Part shown: piece after piece, positions 22,680-34,607 of the stretch
Layout of the letters: every line of letters begins with the position of its first letter
Position numbering within the stretch: the first letter of the stretch is position 1
From: Gordionus sp. m RMFG-2023
Taxonomy: Eukaryota > Nematomorpha > Gordioida > Chordodea > Parachordodidae
Reading direction: 5' to 3'
Length of the DNA: 64,000 nt
NCBI RefSeq assembly: GCF_954871325.1
Contig: NC_088778.1
Coordinates: 31,818,730 to 31,882,729 of the forward strand
The notes under the pieces: generated by a model
What the model was told of the DNA's origin: nothing
Database searches by the model: none
The model's input: only the letters and a program-made list of their open reading frames with translations
Position numbers and translations under genes: made by a program

Positions 22680-23014
22680 CAATGACATATATAATACCTA
22701 GACTGACTATTCATTCATTAAAAGTGTGCATCGATGCAAATCAGCTGGAGACGCCATTTTGGTTAGACTAATCATTATTAAAATTTTAAACGAGAGCCTA
22801 ATTTATTCCTATATCCAACGCAAACTTTATTAAAGAATAACCGGATCATCGAGATAATAAGGAAGCAAGTTACCAATTTAATAGTAGTTTTTAACATGAT
22901 AATAATTACTATATGTGTTACCAAAATGGCGGGACCAGCTGATTTGCATTCAACGACGCTTAAAAATGCATTTTAATGAATGAATCGTCAATCTAGGTAT
23001 TATATATGTCATTG
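22680..23014. mobile_element. 335-bp fold-back MITE, first copy
   Basis: The left arm begins CAATGACATATATAATACCT. The right arm ends in its inverse, AGGTATTATATATGTCATTG. The inner arms share GCAAATCAGCTGG and GCCATTTTGGT in inverted orientation. A second copy lies at about 62668-62992. Confidence 0.8.
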
Positions 23015-25652
23015 TTTAAATTATAAACGTAACACACCATAAAGGATAGAACGATTATTTAAACGCAATTTCTTTTTATATAAATTATTTTTTTTAAAAT
23101 AAATATATTTATATATAAATCGAGTATGTAATCTATTTATACTATACAAGGACAAATTTTATACTATTCCTTAAAATGTGCATAAAAATTCTAAATTGTA
23201 TGTTAAAGTTCCCCACTCCGTGTATAGTACTAGAATTTGTTTTAACTCTTTCCCGTCACCAAAATCGACCCTATTCCACGTGTCTGGGAATCGGCTCTCC
23301 CATTGGATCCTAGATATTTAGAGATATTTTCTTTAATTAATCGCAAGGGGGAGAACCTCGCCGTATTGTTTCTTCGTTTCGTAACGATTACTTATTATTT
23401 TTCCTGAATTTTTATTGTTGCATGATTGACAAAGTTAAAATTTAAAATAGAGTTAAGTCGAGAGGTTTCGTTATTTATACGGCTATATAGTAAATACATA
23501 TAGTACTGTTATTAAAAGAAAGTTATTTTCTTAAGAAAGGGGTAACATTAGTTGCCGTTAAATTTTGAAGTAATTTATTACATTGTAAAGTTACCTTACG
23601 AATTATATAGATAACTTGAGCCGCCTAATCAAGGGGATTTGCCTTTTCTCGTAAATATCTTTTTAAAGCTGATTAAAAATTTCCACTCCATCCCACCCTC
23701 TCCCCAAAGAAATGTATACAATTATATCATAAGGAAGAATTTGAAAGAAAAATTTAATAACTTTTTAAAAATAACGACTTACATAATTTTATAAAAGTGG
23801 AAAAGTTAATTTTTTTAAAAATAAAACAGCCAAAATGCATAACAATAAATCGAACTAAAGATCTCCAATAAAAAATGTTAGGAAAAAAATTCATCTAATA
23901 ATGTTCCCTCCTTAGCAAAAATCTCGGATACCTCTGACTTAATCATTTTTAATATAAATTTTTATTTATTATTATTATTTAATACAAAAAATAAGTTTGC
24001 GATTTAACAAATTTAAATTCGAAATACAATTTAAGTAGAGAAATAATTTCACTTTAAAAAAATATATACTATAATATGTATATATCATTACACAATTTGA
24101 TTATAAACGTGGGTGCTAATCCCATGCAAATGGGGTAGCAGCAAATACAAGATCGCCGATATTCGACTATTTTAGAGGGACATCCATATTTTGTTTGCCT
24201 TTTACATGTGAGTTTTGATTTTAAAACGCATAATATTACATTGATTATGCATAATATATGCCTAACCATTCCCAACAAATTATTTGTATTTCTTCATAAT
24301 GTATTGCATTAATATTTTCTGATTCGTATAAGTCGTATTTTAACGGATTCCGTATTAAAAATGATAGATAAATCTTCATTATTCTCAATCAAGGAGAAAT
24401 AAAGAATGGGAATTGTTAACTCGAGTTTGAAATAAGTTTCTGGCGAATAAATTTTTTTGAAATAAACCATTCGAAGTTTATACCTAAATAGCGTGCTACT
24501 CAAAAATAGGCTTCCCTAGATTAGGCAAACGTTCTACTAGAGCGCTAAATTGGGACATATTTTATAAACATCGGAAATCTCGGTATTTTTTTAAATAGTT
24601 ATTTTTTTTGCATATTCTAACACCGCCAATTGCCTAACAAAAACAGGGTTGTCCGAGATACCTCGTAATAGCTGTTGATGATCACTCCCCTTCCCAAAAT
24701 TTCGTTAAACCTGATGCGGAGGTACTTAGTAGCCAAGCCTTGCATGAACAGTTCCTTTTAATGTTGATCTAATATGATATTTTAAGCGTTTATCATGCCT
24801 TTTACGAAGGCTAAATTTATTTGCTATATCCTTCGGGCAAATTAGGTTCATTCTTTATGACAAGTTATTTGTTCTGAAACAGGTCTTTCTAGCTCTGACA
24901 GCTGCACGCCGGATGTATTCCAAACATGATAGAATATAATTCAGGTAAGATCCGATTTTTTAAATTTATTAAAACGATCTCAAAAAAAATGATTTAATAA
25001 AAGTCGTAATTAAAACACATTGACGCCAACGTATACAAATTTCATCTGTATTAATTACAGCTATTTTTTGTATAAATAGTTAAATAAGACGAAATTTTTG
25101 AGACAAGTTAATTAGACGAGTGATGTGTTGTAAAATTTTGTAACAAAAAAAAATTAATTACTTCATTAAAATTATAATTAGCCAGATCTATAATCACATT
25201 GAACTCTCATATTCGTTATCAAAGAAAAATAATTGAATTTACTCTACCTAATCGATATCTCTCAAATACCATTAATTAACCACCAATCCTAACCCATGCC
25301 ACAAATTGGCGCTATAACTGACTCATATGCAAAAGTATACTTTTAAAATGCATTTAATTCACGAGACGCCAAATCTAATAGTATATATATACCTTATTGG
25401 ATAGTATATTAATTTTGTGACCCCTTAAGATTATTTATGAACGATAATGAAAAAAATGAGAATTTATTTTTTAAAATGTATTTTTAATATTTGTTTTATG
25501 ATAAATTATTAATTTTATATTCGTTTTTTGTGGCTCTGTATTTATAAAAAATAAAATTGGTTTTATTTGTTGAGGATCCTTTATTTTCCCCGATTTTTAT
25601 AAAAGGCATAAAATCAAAAAAAAAAATTCATGGACGAATATATAAATGCGAG
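23015..25652. other. AT-rich spacer, no gene supported
   Basis: No recognisable gene. Positions 24885-25060 resemble the right half of the 13375-13735 MITE. A short pyrimidine-richer patch lies near 23210-23300. Confidence 0.4.
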
Positions 25653-25793
25653 CAGAGTTGTTAAAAGATACTTTTTAAATGGGTCTAGATACAACATCGT
25701 CTAAAATAATATCTAGATACCGATATTTAAATCAAAAATCTATCTAGATACAGATACCACATTTTTATATCTAGATACAGGATCACAACTCTT
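25653..25793. mobile_element. 141-bp hAT MITE, complete
   Basis: The ends are CAGAGTTG and CAACTCTT. The flanking 8-mers AATGCGAG (25645-25652) and TATGCGAG (25794-25801) match at 7 of 8. The interior is repeats of the word TCTAGATAC. These are the signs of a hAT-mobilised miniature element. Confidence 0.82.
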
Positions 25794-25801
25794 TATGCGA
25801 G

Positions 25802-28315
25802 TAAGTTTGTTTGGCTAAACTGTTCTATTTCACCAATTTTAAGTTAAAATTGTTAAGCCAAAAATACGCTAGCCTTGAGATTTCATCGATAGATTTTCCA
25901 AGCATTTCTGTCATCAGAGAGCTAAATTTCCAGACTTCCGTAATTTTTTTTTGTGCTAAAATATATAGGGTTAGTGTAGTCGTTTTTTTCCAAAAATGGA
26001 ACCGACTGACAATAATTATTGGGTGGTTATATGATTCTAGGGGAAAAGAATCACCGAGAAAAAAAAAATATCTTAGGAAATAAAATAATACTCACATGTA
26101 AAAAAAATTTTTGTTTGTTATATTAAACGCACAAAAAAGGTAGTATATATTTTCGCTAACCGTGTTAAATATTTATCGTAAAACTCAAAAAAAAAATAAC
26201 ATCTGCTCAGGCTAAAATAGATATCTGCCGCTGTTATTTCTTTTCCTTCAATATCTTGTTTATAGGGATCCAGAGGTCTTCGCGGCTTTCTATCATATTT
26301 TGTTCGGGTTTTTTTTTTCCTTGCCATATTATTAGACTCCCATTTTTTCCGATTATCCCACATGTATATATATATTGTTTAAAATCTTGTGTCATTCATT
26401 TTTATAGGGTTTAATTGCTTTAAACGAAGTTTTAAATCAGAATCCTTCAAAGTGGCATCGAATTTAAGAACAGGAAACCACTTTTTTAAAGTTTTAGGAC
26501 ACGTAAACAAACCACTTTTTAAAAGGAGTCAGAACCGGAAAGCTAATCTTTTTCGGTTCCGGTTTCAAACTCTGGTTGTACTGGAGAGTTATAGATTTAC
26601 ATATGTTAGATTTCGTAATTTCGCCTTCTCCAAAAATCTTATTTTTCTTATAAATATTAAACGTCTTATTAAATGGTATATATATATAGCCTTTTAGTCA
26701 CGTGGTTATCCTTCCCTTTATCAAAAACATACGTTCCTTTTTCTATTCTAGTTATCAGGTAAAAACAAAATAAATCACATGTTTTAAAAAAAATAAGTAA
26801 GGGAAGTATTTGACTAAAGAATATACTATAATTTAACGATTAATTTTTTTATTAAATGTTTTATATTCGATAAACGTGTAATGCAAATATATTTTATAAA
26901 AACATATCAAAATATCAGCTCCGTGAAGTTGGCCGAACATTTGGAAGCACTAACGATAAATCATATGTCATTTTTTAGCGCTTCGTTAGTGATTATTAGT
27001 GCTTCAATCCGTATAGTAGCCGAATTTAAGGAAAAGTTATAAGCAAAATTAAAAATTTGTGACAACTTCGCGCTTAAAAGTTGATTGAAAGCAACTAAAC
27101 GATGAAACTTATATTATTTTTAGGGCTTAGTTAGTAGAGGTTAGTCCTTCAATCACTTTTGTAGCCGATTAGAAAAATTAAAAAAATTTATATATATAAA
27201 AATTATAAATATAATAATTAATAAATCAGTAAAACAAAATAAATGATAATACTTTTATGTTGATGTTGAAGCAAACTGGAATTATAAAAAAAAATGCAAT
27301 ATTTATAAATGAGTTAATAAATATTATATTTATAAAAAATTATATACATTTTTGCTATAAAAAATATTACGCATACTAAAAAATAATTATAAATGTTCAA
27401 TTTTGAAAAATGTGAATTAAACTATAAAAATTTATGGATACAATAATTTCATTACACTATATATTATGCACATAATTTGATTTGTATCAATTATTTATTT
27501 TATCATTAAAAATTAATAGATTAGGCAAAATATTTTATATAAAAATTTGATTTTAGAAGCCTTCATTTTATAATTAATATTAGCAAATTCGATGATAATA
27601 ATTATATAGAAAAATTTGTATTACTTTTCAAAGGTTCCTGAACTATTTGGGGGAACTTTATAATATATTAAGTATTTAGTTACTTTTATTAAATATTGAG
27701 TCACTCGTTCCTTTTTCCATCAGGTAACGAGTAACAGTAACGCTACTTTTTTCAAATCTAACAAGTAACGTGTTTCTTTTTTAAAGTAACGTTAGCAATA
27801 GTTACTGCTAAAAAATAATCTTTCTACAATATCGCACTTAAAGTCTCCATGATGGATTCAATTCACTGTAGAGTAATGGTAAAATATAACAAACTATGAA
27901 ATTTCTATGTCATAAATCGTAAGAAAAGATAAAGGAACTAAGATGGTAATGTAATTTATTGAAAGTTCCCGAGAAAACGTGAAATATCTTATAACGATAA
28001 TATGAGTATTTAAATTTGTTATCTAAAAAAAATTAATAGTCCCAACTAAAATATATAGATATTACTTTTATATTGAAGAGAATGTAAAGTTGTAAGTTAT
28101 ACAAAATTTGCATCAGACAAATCAGAAGGATTTTATGGAGAAATGTGCCCATGATATTTTTGGTTAAGTGGGACTTTTAATAAACTTAAAAATTTAAGTT
28201 TGCAATATTGTCTAACCCTTTATTAAAGCTCTCCAAATGGCATAAGCGAAAGAATCAGGAATTATTTTTCCTATGATTATGAATATGAAGAGGCATTTTT
28301 GGCGTCATTATACAT
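25802..28315. other. AT-rich spacer with one doubtful ORF
   Basis: The minus-strand ORF at 26118-26363 contains a basic stretch (MARKKKTRTKYDRKPRRP) and looks mildly coding, but it matches no family I know and has no clear splice sites. Repeats of GTAACG type occur near 27720-27810, and CGGTTCCGG-type repeats near 26530-26580. Confidence 0.35.
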
Positions 28316-28317
28316 TT

Positions 28318-28362
<45 letters not shown>

Positions 28363-28387
28363 TTTCTTTCTTTCTTTCTTTTTCTCT
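28316..28387. repeat. (TTTC)n microsatellite
   Basis: About 17 tetranucleotide units with one interruption at about 28360. Confidence 0.95.
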
Positions 28388-31300
28388 TTAATACCATACT
28401 TTAAAAACTTAGGATTGAGTCGATAAAAATTTTAAATGCTTGATTATTTAATCTACCCCTTATCAAATTTGGAATATTTATATCAATTAATGTAAATATA
28501 CATTTTTTTGCTAATATAAAATGAGCCTTTTTAAATTTATTTTTATTATTATATTAAAAAAAATTTTATACGGAACTTACCCATTTGTGTTCCTGACAAT
28601 AGAAAAACCCGATAAAGTCACTAGGCTACCTGGAAAGATGGCAAGTTCTGTTCTTTCTCTTAGAATTCTTCCTGCATTGGCCCTTGGGCTTCCATCAAAC
28701 CTATTCCAAAATTTGTTAACGATAGAAAAAGTGAAATGTGATAACTTCAGAATTTGTTTGATGAATATTTTTTTTCGTTCCAAGAAATCATGACTACTCT
28801 CACAAGTCCTCGAGCCCAAGATATAATTTTTTTTTTTAAAAAAAACTAAGCAGACGAAATTCGATCAAAACAGACGAACCAAAAGAAAGATTTTTTCTTA
28901 GTCCAAGAACTTGCAATTAAAGGTCATCAAATCAAACATCGGCTTATTAACTCATTTCCCTTTTGATTTTGTTTCATTTATATTTAAAATAAAATCTCAT
29001 TTTAACCTTTATATTGTATATTATTTATTTTAAAAATTGTATTTGTTTGTACTAAATACATTTGAAAGGACTAATAAAAAGATTTTTAATTATAATTTAT
29101 GTTATGTTCTTTATCCAAATATGAATGATATAAAAGTGTTTATTTTTATATTTAAAACTTTTCCTTAAATAGTTAATGATCTTTTTTTATAAAAATGTAT
29201 CTTGGTATTTATGGTGCCTTCTCATTTAGCACAAGATAAAAGTATTATCGGGTTAATTTTTGTTTTAAAATTAAGATATTAGTAATCTGTATTTAAGATC
29301 CATTATCGGTATCTAGAGATTCCTCTATTTAGACTCCTGACAATAATTTCAAGATTTGATTTGAGAAATTCATCATAAAGAGCATTAATGAAATAGTAGC
29401 ATCACCCAACTATTTTAACTTGAGAGGACTCATAATCTAAAAATTTTCCAACATTCGCGAAAAAAGAGGTGATTTTCTATCTAAAATTAGGACAAAAATA
29501 AAAAATTAATTCTACCTAAAAATTTGCCGGAAAAGATTATATCTAAAAATAAATAATATTTTCAATGGGCGTGCGTGAGTCTATGCCTCCCTACTCCGAA
29601 CGATATTTTTAGGATGAGATATAAATGTGCCATAAATTGCCATGTTTGAAGAGTGGCTACCACTCTTTAACCCTTTATCTATTTGACCTATTTCTCTCAA
29701 AATTGGTCAAAATATGTATATTTATGATATGCACCACCTTACCTAAGTTCATTTATTAGAGAAATCCAATCAAAAAAAATATTTTTAATAAACTGTTTTT
29801 AGTAACTCTTTCCGGTAAAATCACGTTACACATCTCTTGTGTTTGGTGATAAAATTTTTAATTTAGATTACTAATTTTTTATATAAATATATCCATACAC
29901 ATTTATCATTATTCACACAAAAAAAATTAGGCTTTATAAGCTTTATTTAATAGATATATATAGGCGCTTAATAATAATAGAGAGGTGGGTATTAACTGGC
30001 CATGTATTGATTGGGCACAATTCGCACATTCACATATTCATTGAAATGAATAACTCGTGCAAAACACCTTTTGGTGAAATCTCGAATGGTGAACAAGCTT
30101 AAGAATGTTTAGCAAAAAGATGATTAAGATATTAATTTTTAATATTATCATTAAATAGATGATGATAAATTGAGACATTAATAATAATAAAATTAGTGTA
30201 TAATTAATTTTTTTTATATAACTAAAATAATATAGAAATATTAACATATTATTTTATATTTATAATAAAATTCTTAAATATTATATTATGGCAAATCAAC
30301 AACATAGTATATGGCCAGTCAATACATAATTATGGAAAAACATCTTTTACATAGAACCTCATCTAGCTAAACTATTATAGAAAGAGCTTTGTCAATTTTT
30401 ATTTTGAAGATTAATAATTAAGCCTACACATTGATATAAAATTTGTTTGGTTAAACTCAAATCTTAATACCTTTTTTTTCAAAAAAAGAAAAAAACATGG
30501 TTTCACATATATATATAAAGTAACTTAAAAAATAACTAATAAATTTATTAGTGTCGAGTTACTAACTAGTTTATTATTTACAAGAATGTAATTAGCTGCT
30601 CTGCTTATAACTAGTTATATTTTTATAACACTAATAGAACCATTTATACTTAAAAATAATTTTAAAATTTTTTAAAAATATAGTTTCTTTTATAAAACAA
30701 ACCGATTTATCCTATATATTGTATCGCGATAAGTGAAATGTATAATTTGATCAGTTTTAATAACTATATTTATTTTGATAATGGGGGCGATAGATTACAA
30801 TTTTAAATGATACACGCGCAACATGCATATAAGTAATGTTGTTTATAAAAGCAGATCTATTTTAAAAAAAACGGCCCGGTTTAAGATTATAACCAAAATA
30901 ACATTATATAAGCCTAAAGATTTGTGCTCGTAGCTGGCAGAAATGCTTAGGCATCTATTTGCCCAAATCTTGATGTTTACATAATATTATTTTAGCTAAA
31001 ATCTTAATAATCCAAATCAGGCTTTGTCACAACACTCAGAAAAGTTTACTACTCAACCTACAGCGTTGCTAAACATCCCTGGCTCCTCCAGATGGTTCAT
31101 TAAAAAAAATGCATCAAATTTTTTTATTTATTAATGTTAATTATTATGAGAATGAAGGTATACATATAATATCTACAATTGATTTTTTTTTAAAAAAGGT
31201 TAAAACATCTAGGTATAACATTTAATATTAATTATTTTATTTGATAACAACATTAATTTACTAAAAAAAATTACAAACACATAAAACCCTAATATTAATA

Positions 31301-32155
31301 TATATTTCCCACCCTTTAGGTTAGGAGTACTCTTAGTTCTTCTAAGAGTAGAGACAGCTGTCTTAGTAAATTTTGATGCACCTAAAATTTTATATAATAT
31401 ACATTAATAATTTATAAATTATATATTATATAGTACAATCGCGATTCGTAAAAAAGAGGGAGGGGGGTGAATGTAAAAGCAATAGAATAATATTAAGTGA
31501 CATTAAAAGAAAATAATTAGTGACAGCAATGGAGAGTTGTAAAAAATATTACACAAATATCCACTTTTCCCTATAATACTTAATCTTGTCAAAATAAGGA
31601 TGGGTTGTTTTATCATTTTATTTTTCATATATATACGATAAAAAGGCTTATTATTAACATACTATATCTATAATCTATATAAAAATATATAATTAAAAAA
31701 AGGGGAATTGAAAAAAAAATAATTTAAAATAAATATATATTAAGGTATGGGCGGCGGGGCTTAATGACCCATGTACGGAATACAGTTGAAACGACAGATT
31801 TCGATTGATATTCTTTGTCGAGGTAGGAGTCTTCTTTTGGATCACTCGTGATTACTTAGCCCTATTGTTTTGAATTTTAGGGCTTGGGGATCCAAATGAT
31901 CCACAAGATGTCTGACTACCGGAGCGAACTAAAAATTATTAAGGCGGCAATAATTATTAGGCTTTTGTATTCTCCGCTTGCGTGATAGGGTTGGCAGAAA
32001 TAGATTATTATTATTTTTAAAGTAATAGATAGAGATAGGCAAATTTTTCTATATTCTATTTTTAAGAACAAGTATATATCTTTCTGTGATCATTATAGTC
32101 TTTTTAAACCTGAAATGTAGACATATTTTTTTTTTCCAGATAAGATAGTATTTCA
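28388..32155. other. AT-rich spacer, no gene supported
   Basis: Overlapping ORFs near 28521-28819 on both strands match nothing I recognise. A less AT-rich patch at about 31745-31990, downstream of the GPCR, is unassigned. Confidence 0.4.
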
Positions 32156-34081
32156 TTATATAATGCAAAAAAAATGATTATTATTTATTTTATATTTTTT
32201 TAAGAGAATTCTTCTTCTGATCCCATTCTTAATTTTATTGATAATTTCAATCGCGATCTGATTGACAGTTGGGTGCAGAGCGAACTTAAGGTAAGCGCCT
32301 AATGCGTGGTTAGCAAACCATAAAATATATACGATAGGAGAAACTTTATAATCGATATTAATCGTTTCATTATAATTTAAAGATCTAAATTCCATGTTAA
32401 AATACCGAGAACCATTCGTTATCGCGTGCGATGGGTGCGATCGCGCAGCAAAATCGAGAGAGTCAAATTCGAATATCTGGAATAGGTTGGGAAGAGGATA
32501 ACCAGCGAATACCATGATGATCATTGGCAACATCAGCACGAAAAATTCGATGCTCAATCCGCTCACCAATAAAGTGATCTTAAAATCCTTCGGCTTCGAA
32601 TGTTTGACCACGTGACTATCATTTTTGTTCCCGGCTAATTTGATTCTTGAAAAGTTTGAAGGAATTTTGTGCTCAGGAAATGGCCCTATTAAGTTGTTTT
32701 TCGAAGGGGAGACAATCGAATTGGAATACGCGCTATTTAAAATTTCGCGTAGTTTATTTGAATCCTTGGGATCCCTAAAATCGTTATTAATGGTTTTATT
32801 GTCTTTCGATAATAGATTAGAGTGGGACTTTACGGTTTGAAGTTCGAGATGACCACTAGTAGATGGCAAATTATGGTTAACATTAATGGTTTTATTGACT
32901 TTTGACGATGGGTTAGGGTGAGACTTTAGGGTTTGAAGTTCGATATGACCACTAGTAGATGGCAAATTATGGCTAATATTAATAGTTTTATTGTCTTTTG
33001 ATGATGGAGAGTGGGACTTTACGTTTTGAAGTTCAATAAGACAACTAATAGTTGGCGAATTATGGTTAATTTTAATGCTTCTAATAATTTTAATTTTTGT
33101 TAAAATACTTGACGCTATAATTTCTATATGCCTGGAATTAATCCGTTTCAATATATAAATGACGCCCATATTAGCGAATGTGCTGATAATCAATGGGCAC
33201 ACGAAAAACAATATATTTACTGTTTTATTATATATTTTAAAAGAATTTGGTAGACTATCGTTTCTAACCATGGAATGATTATAACCGCAAAATTCCGAGG
33301 AGCCCTCACGAGTATAGGTGCTGTCATTCACTGAAAGGTTTCCACCCGAAAACAATGATTGTGTCTTAAAAGACCCCAAGTTGAAGTAATAATAGTTTAA
33401 AGGTAAGAAAATAAGGTTTAGACCGAAAATGCCCATTAAAATGTATTTAGGAGAAAGTTTTGTAGCGTAGCTGAAAGGCCATGCCATGGCAGATAAACGA
33501 TCTATAGACATGGCCAATCTTAAACTGTTGCTACAGCAAATGAATGTCAGCAAGAAAGCATTCAGTATCTGTAAAACTATCGACGATTTTGGATCAAAAC
33601 ACATATCACTCATGGAAAGTTGTTGATGAATAAATTGGTTTTCTTTCATCAATGAATTATATTTAACACTGAGCGATAAATCTATGTGAGATCTGGCCCA
33701 ATTAGCCTCTTTAAAGTTTCCAGGCATAGTATAATTATATCCATGACTGTAGGAATCGTCAGATATCAACAATTTTTTCAACACACGTATAGAATTTATA
33801 GAATCTAATTCAGTGTTACATTTCCATATCCAGAAGGGAATGATTATCAATGAGAAACAAACGCAAAAGTCTATCAACGAAAGAGCCCTTACGTATATGA
33901 AAATGATCTTATCGCGCATCTTCATCGTACACGCGAAGTATAATAAATTTCCTATTAATCCTATAACAATTAAAGCGGGTAATATTACCCCGTAGCATAC
34001 CAAACTTATATTGTTCTGGCGAATTGGCGTAGTTAAGGTCCAAAATTTTGCGTCTTGCGATGCGAAAGAAGTGAATGGCAT
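32156..34081 (-). CDS. Rhodopsin-like seven-transmembrane receptor, intronless, divergent
   Basis: A single 641-residue ORF with seven hydrophobic segments at about 27-51, 60-86, 165-190, 213-233, 286-312, 499-527 and 579-603. Rhodopsin-class landmarks are GN in TM1 (44-45), Asp71 in TM2, Cys161 and Cys265 as the probable TM3-loop 2 disulfide, DRL at 194-196 in place of DRY, and Pro296 in TM5. TM7 lacks NPxxY, having ANHALGAYLKF, and TM6 lacks CWxP. Extracellular loop 1 is about 70 residues. Intracellular loop 3 is about 185 residues and contains three 32-residue repeats at 338-432. N-glycosylation sequons are abundant. The ligand is unknown; a peptide receptor is possible but unproven. The start is the first ATG before TM1. 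Confidence 0.88.
   Translation of the reverse strand: MPFTSFASQDAKFWTLTTPIRQNNISLVCYGVILPALIVIGLIGNLLYFACTMKMRDKIIFIYVRALSLIDFCVCFSLIIIPFWIWKCNTELDSINSIRVLKKLLISDDSYSHGYNYTMPGNFKEANWARSHIDLSLSVKYNSLMKENQFIHQQLSMSDMCFDPKSSIVLQILNAFLLTFICCSNSLRLAMSIDRLSAMAWPFSYATKLSPKYILMGIFGLNLIFLPLNYYYFNLGSFKTQSLFSGGNLSVNDSTYTREGSSEFCGYNHSMVRNDSLPNSFKIYNKTVNILFFVCPLIISTFANMGVIYILKRINSRHIEIIASSILTKIKIIRSIKINHNSPTISCLIELQNVKSHSPSSKDNKTINISHNLPSTSGHIELQTLKSHPNPSSKVNKTINVNHNLPSTSGHLELQTVKSHSNLLSKDNKTINNDFRDPKDSNKLREILNSAYSNSIVSPSKNNLIGPFPEHKIPSNFSRIKLAGNKNDSHVVKHSKPKDFKITLLVSGLSIEFFVLMLPMIIMVFAGYPLPNLFQIFEFDSLDFAARSHPSHAITNGSRYFNMEFRSLNYNETINIDYKVSPIVYILWFANHALGAYLKFALHPTVNQIAIEIINKIKNGIRRRILLKKYKINNNHFFCII
32786..33070 (-). 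repeat. Three 96-bp in-frame repeats in the GPCR third intracellular loop
   Basis: The repeats share the unit INHNLPSTSGHIELQ, followed by a KSHSNPSSKDNKT-like tail. Copies 2 and 3 are closest and copy 1 is more diverged. All stay in frame, so the expansion happened under coding constraint or very recently. Confidence 0.85.
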
Positions 34082-34159
34082 TATTGTTATTATTATTATT
34101 TATGTGAACAATCTGATTATAAAATTCGATATAATTTTTAATAACCCTTTTTTTTCTCA

Positions 34160-34470
34160 AAATTAGAAGATCTTAATCACAAAATTTATAGGTTTAAAAA
34201 TATGAAAACAAAAAAAAAATGGCATTTGAATCTTTGCAAAAGTCTTCCCAAAATTTATATTTTTTTATGCTTTCAAAATGTGTTAAAATTAAAAATAAGG
34301 AATAGTTATTTGATAATTTATAAGTATTTTATTGATTGCCTATTTTTTTAAAAAATAATATAAATTTTTATGCTTAAAAATTCAATTTTCACTATTTCCC
34401 GTTTATTAATGATTAAATAAATTAGATGAAAGTATTTATTCTATATATTTTTATTTTATTAATATATATA
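34160..34470. other. GPCR upstream region, no gene seen
   Basis: AT-rich sequence preceded by a (TTA)n run next to the GPCR start codon (34082-34101). No promoter element is recognisable. Confidence 0.35.
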
Positions 34471-34471
34471 C

Positions 34472-34607
34472 GTAAGTGTTGTTAAATGGCTGACCTTTGC
34501 TCCTTCTATGAGAAAAATCTTCAGGTTTGCGTAATATTTTTCTGGATGAAATATTGAGTTAGCCATTTATAAAAATCGGCTCAAAACGAGCCCTTTAACG
34601 ACCACTA
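34472..34607. mobile_element. Short fold-back MITE of the TAGTG family
   Basis: The left end is AAGTGTTGTTAAATGGCTGA and the right end CCCTTTAACGACCACTA. The internal CTTCAGGTTTGCGTAATATT and GAGTTAGCCATTTATAAAAA match the copy at 8422-8653. The left arm is internally shortened. Confidence 0.65.

Noticed and set aside
26118-26363. Minus-strand ORF with a basic N-terminal half (81 residues)
   Set aside because: It has a mildly coding look, but no family match, no convincing splice sites and no partner exons. The C-terminal half is A/T run sequence.
28521-28819. Overlapping ORFs of 80-90 residues on both strands
   Set aside because: Neither frame shows a recognisable domain. The opposite-strand openness follows from locally low stop density.
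31745-31990. Less AT-rich patch after the GPCR, considered as an extra exon or an snRNA
   Set aside because: The short open frame on the minus strand has no matching domain, and I see no snRNA motif such as an Sm site with the expected stems.
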